A stretch of 64,000 bases of DNA, taken from assembly GCA_943737045.1 (NCBI GenBank), contig CALSFV010000204.1, forward strand, positions 1,364,001-1,428,000, in the 5' to 3' direction. A program made the translations under genes and the position numbers. Below, piece after piece: positions 63,733 through 64,000 of the stretch. Every line of letters begins with the position of its first letter. The stretch's first letter is position 1. Under the pieces are notes generated by a model. The model was not told the DNA's origin and did not search any database. It was given only the letters and a program-made list of their open reading frames with translations. The stretch is from Parapristionchus giblindavisi. Taxonomy: Eukaryota > Nematoda > Chromadorea > Rhabditida > Diplogasteridae.

Positions 63733-64000
63733 GGGCTGGGACACAAAACGTTTTCTTGACACAAAAATTTTGTGTACACAAAAAACACAAAAATATTTTT
63801 TTGTGTACACAAAACACAAAAAAAACACAAAAATATTTTTCTCTAGATTTGAGCAAGTTTATGGCTAATAAAAAGGTATTTTTTTCAATATAGAACTTCA
63901 ACGCGAACAAAAGAGCATGTTATATCAGTTCAAAAAAGAACAGCGGCCGAGAAACCTATGAGTCTGGTATTCGGCTGAACGAAAACAATAAAAATTACTG
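63733..64000. mobile_element. Start of a hAT-type element running off the window
   Basis: It opens with CAGGGCTGGGACACAAAACG, then tandem ACACAAAA and TTTTTGTGT motifs like the subterminal arrays of the other CAGGG elements here. The other end is outside the window, so the target duplication cannot be checked. Confidence 0.5.

Noticed and set aside
63350..63910. 186-residue minus-strand frame
   Set aside because: It runs through two different transposon ends and a tail exon on the opposite strand. Composition is repeat-driven.

Overview
This is eukaryotic, intron-rich, AT-rich DNA, most likely from a nematode. The introns are short, splice acceptors mostly read TTTCAG, TTGCAG or TTACAG, and TACTGTAG/TACGGTAG motifs are scattered through introns. 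The recognisable host gene is a Na-K-Cl cotransporter (SLC12A1/2/3 family, nematode nkcc-1-like). The species cannot be named from the window alone.

Layout. (1) 1-17344: NKCC copy A on the minus strand with its 3' flank, containing a 1667-bp internal tandem duplication and several transposons. (2) 17555-19964: the centre of a very large inverted repeat. The axis (about 18759.5) lies inside a terminal-inverted-repeat element that carries RTE-type non-LTR fragments and a tRNA-like segment. (3) 20099-21226: a 1128-bp element with an exact 8-bp target duplication, present in the right arm only. It explains why the outer arms mirror about 19327.5 and the inner arms about 18759.5. (4) 21311-32928: NKCC copy B on the plus strand, the mirror image of A. 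(5) 33350-44030: NKCC copy C, in tandem with B but from an independent lineage. It starts further 5' in the coding sequence (third membrane segment region). (6) 44031-50259: flank and transposons, including a 2.2-kb foldback element encoding a C2H2 zinc-finger protein. (7) 50260-51856: the 3' part of, or a small complete, gene for a Ser/Thr/Arg/Pro-rich disordered protein. (8) 52613-57217: a 15-exon gene that I reconstructed with every splice phase agreeing. It encodes a 503-residue single-pass membrane protein with three tandem cysteine-rich modules and a tail with two YxxL motifs. I recognise no family for it. (9) 58640-59748: a non-LTR reverse transcriptase fragment. (10) 60249-63440: a decayed tandem paralogue of the receptor-like gene. 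(11) 63441-64000: more transposon sequence.

All three NKCC copies look dead, and their lesions can be ordered. A and B share a TAG stop, a missing splice acceptor, a TAA stop and loss of the Gly-Ile pair in the conserved AATGIMAG motif of the sixth membrane segment, so these predate the inverted duplication. A alone has a 1-nt deletion and lacks one exon. B alone has a TGA stop and lacks a different exon. C has a 501-bp transposon in an exon, an 11-nt deletion, a +1 shift near its end and a missing block of linker exons. The window is therefore a pseudogene cluster shaped by transposons, next to what may be a living novel receptor gene. An assembly artefact at the palindrome cannot be excluded from sequence alone.
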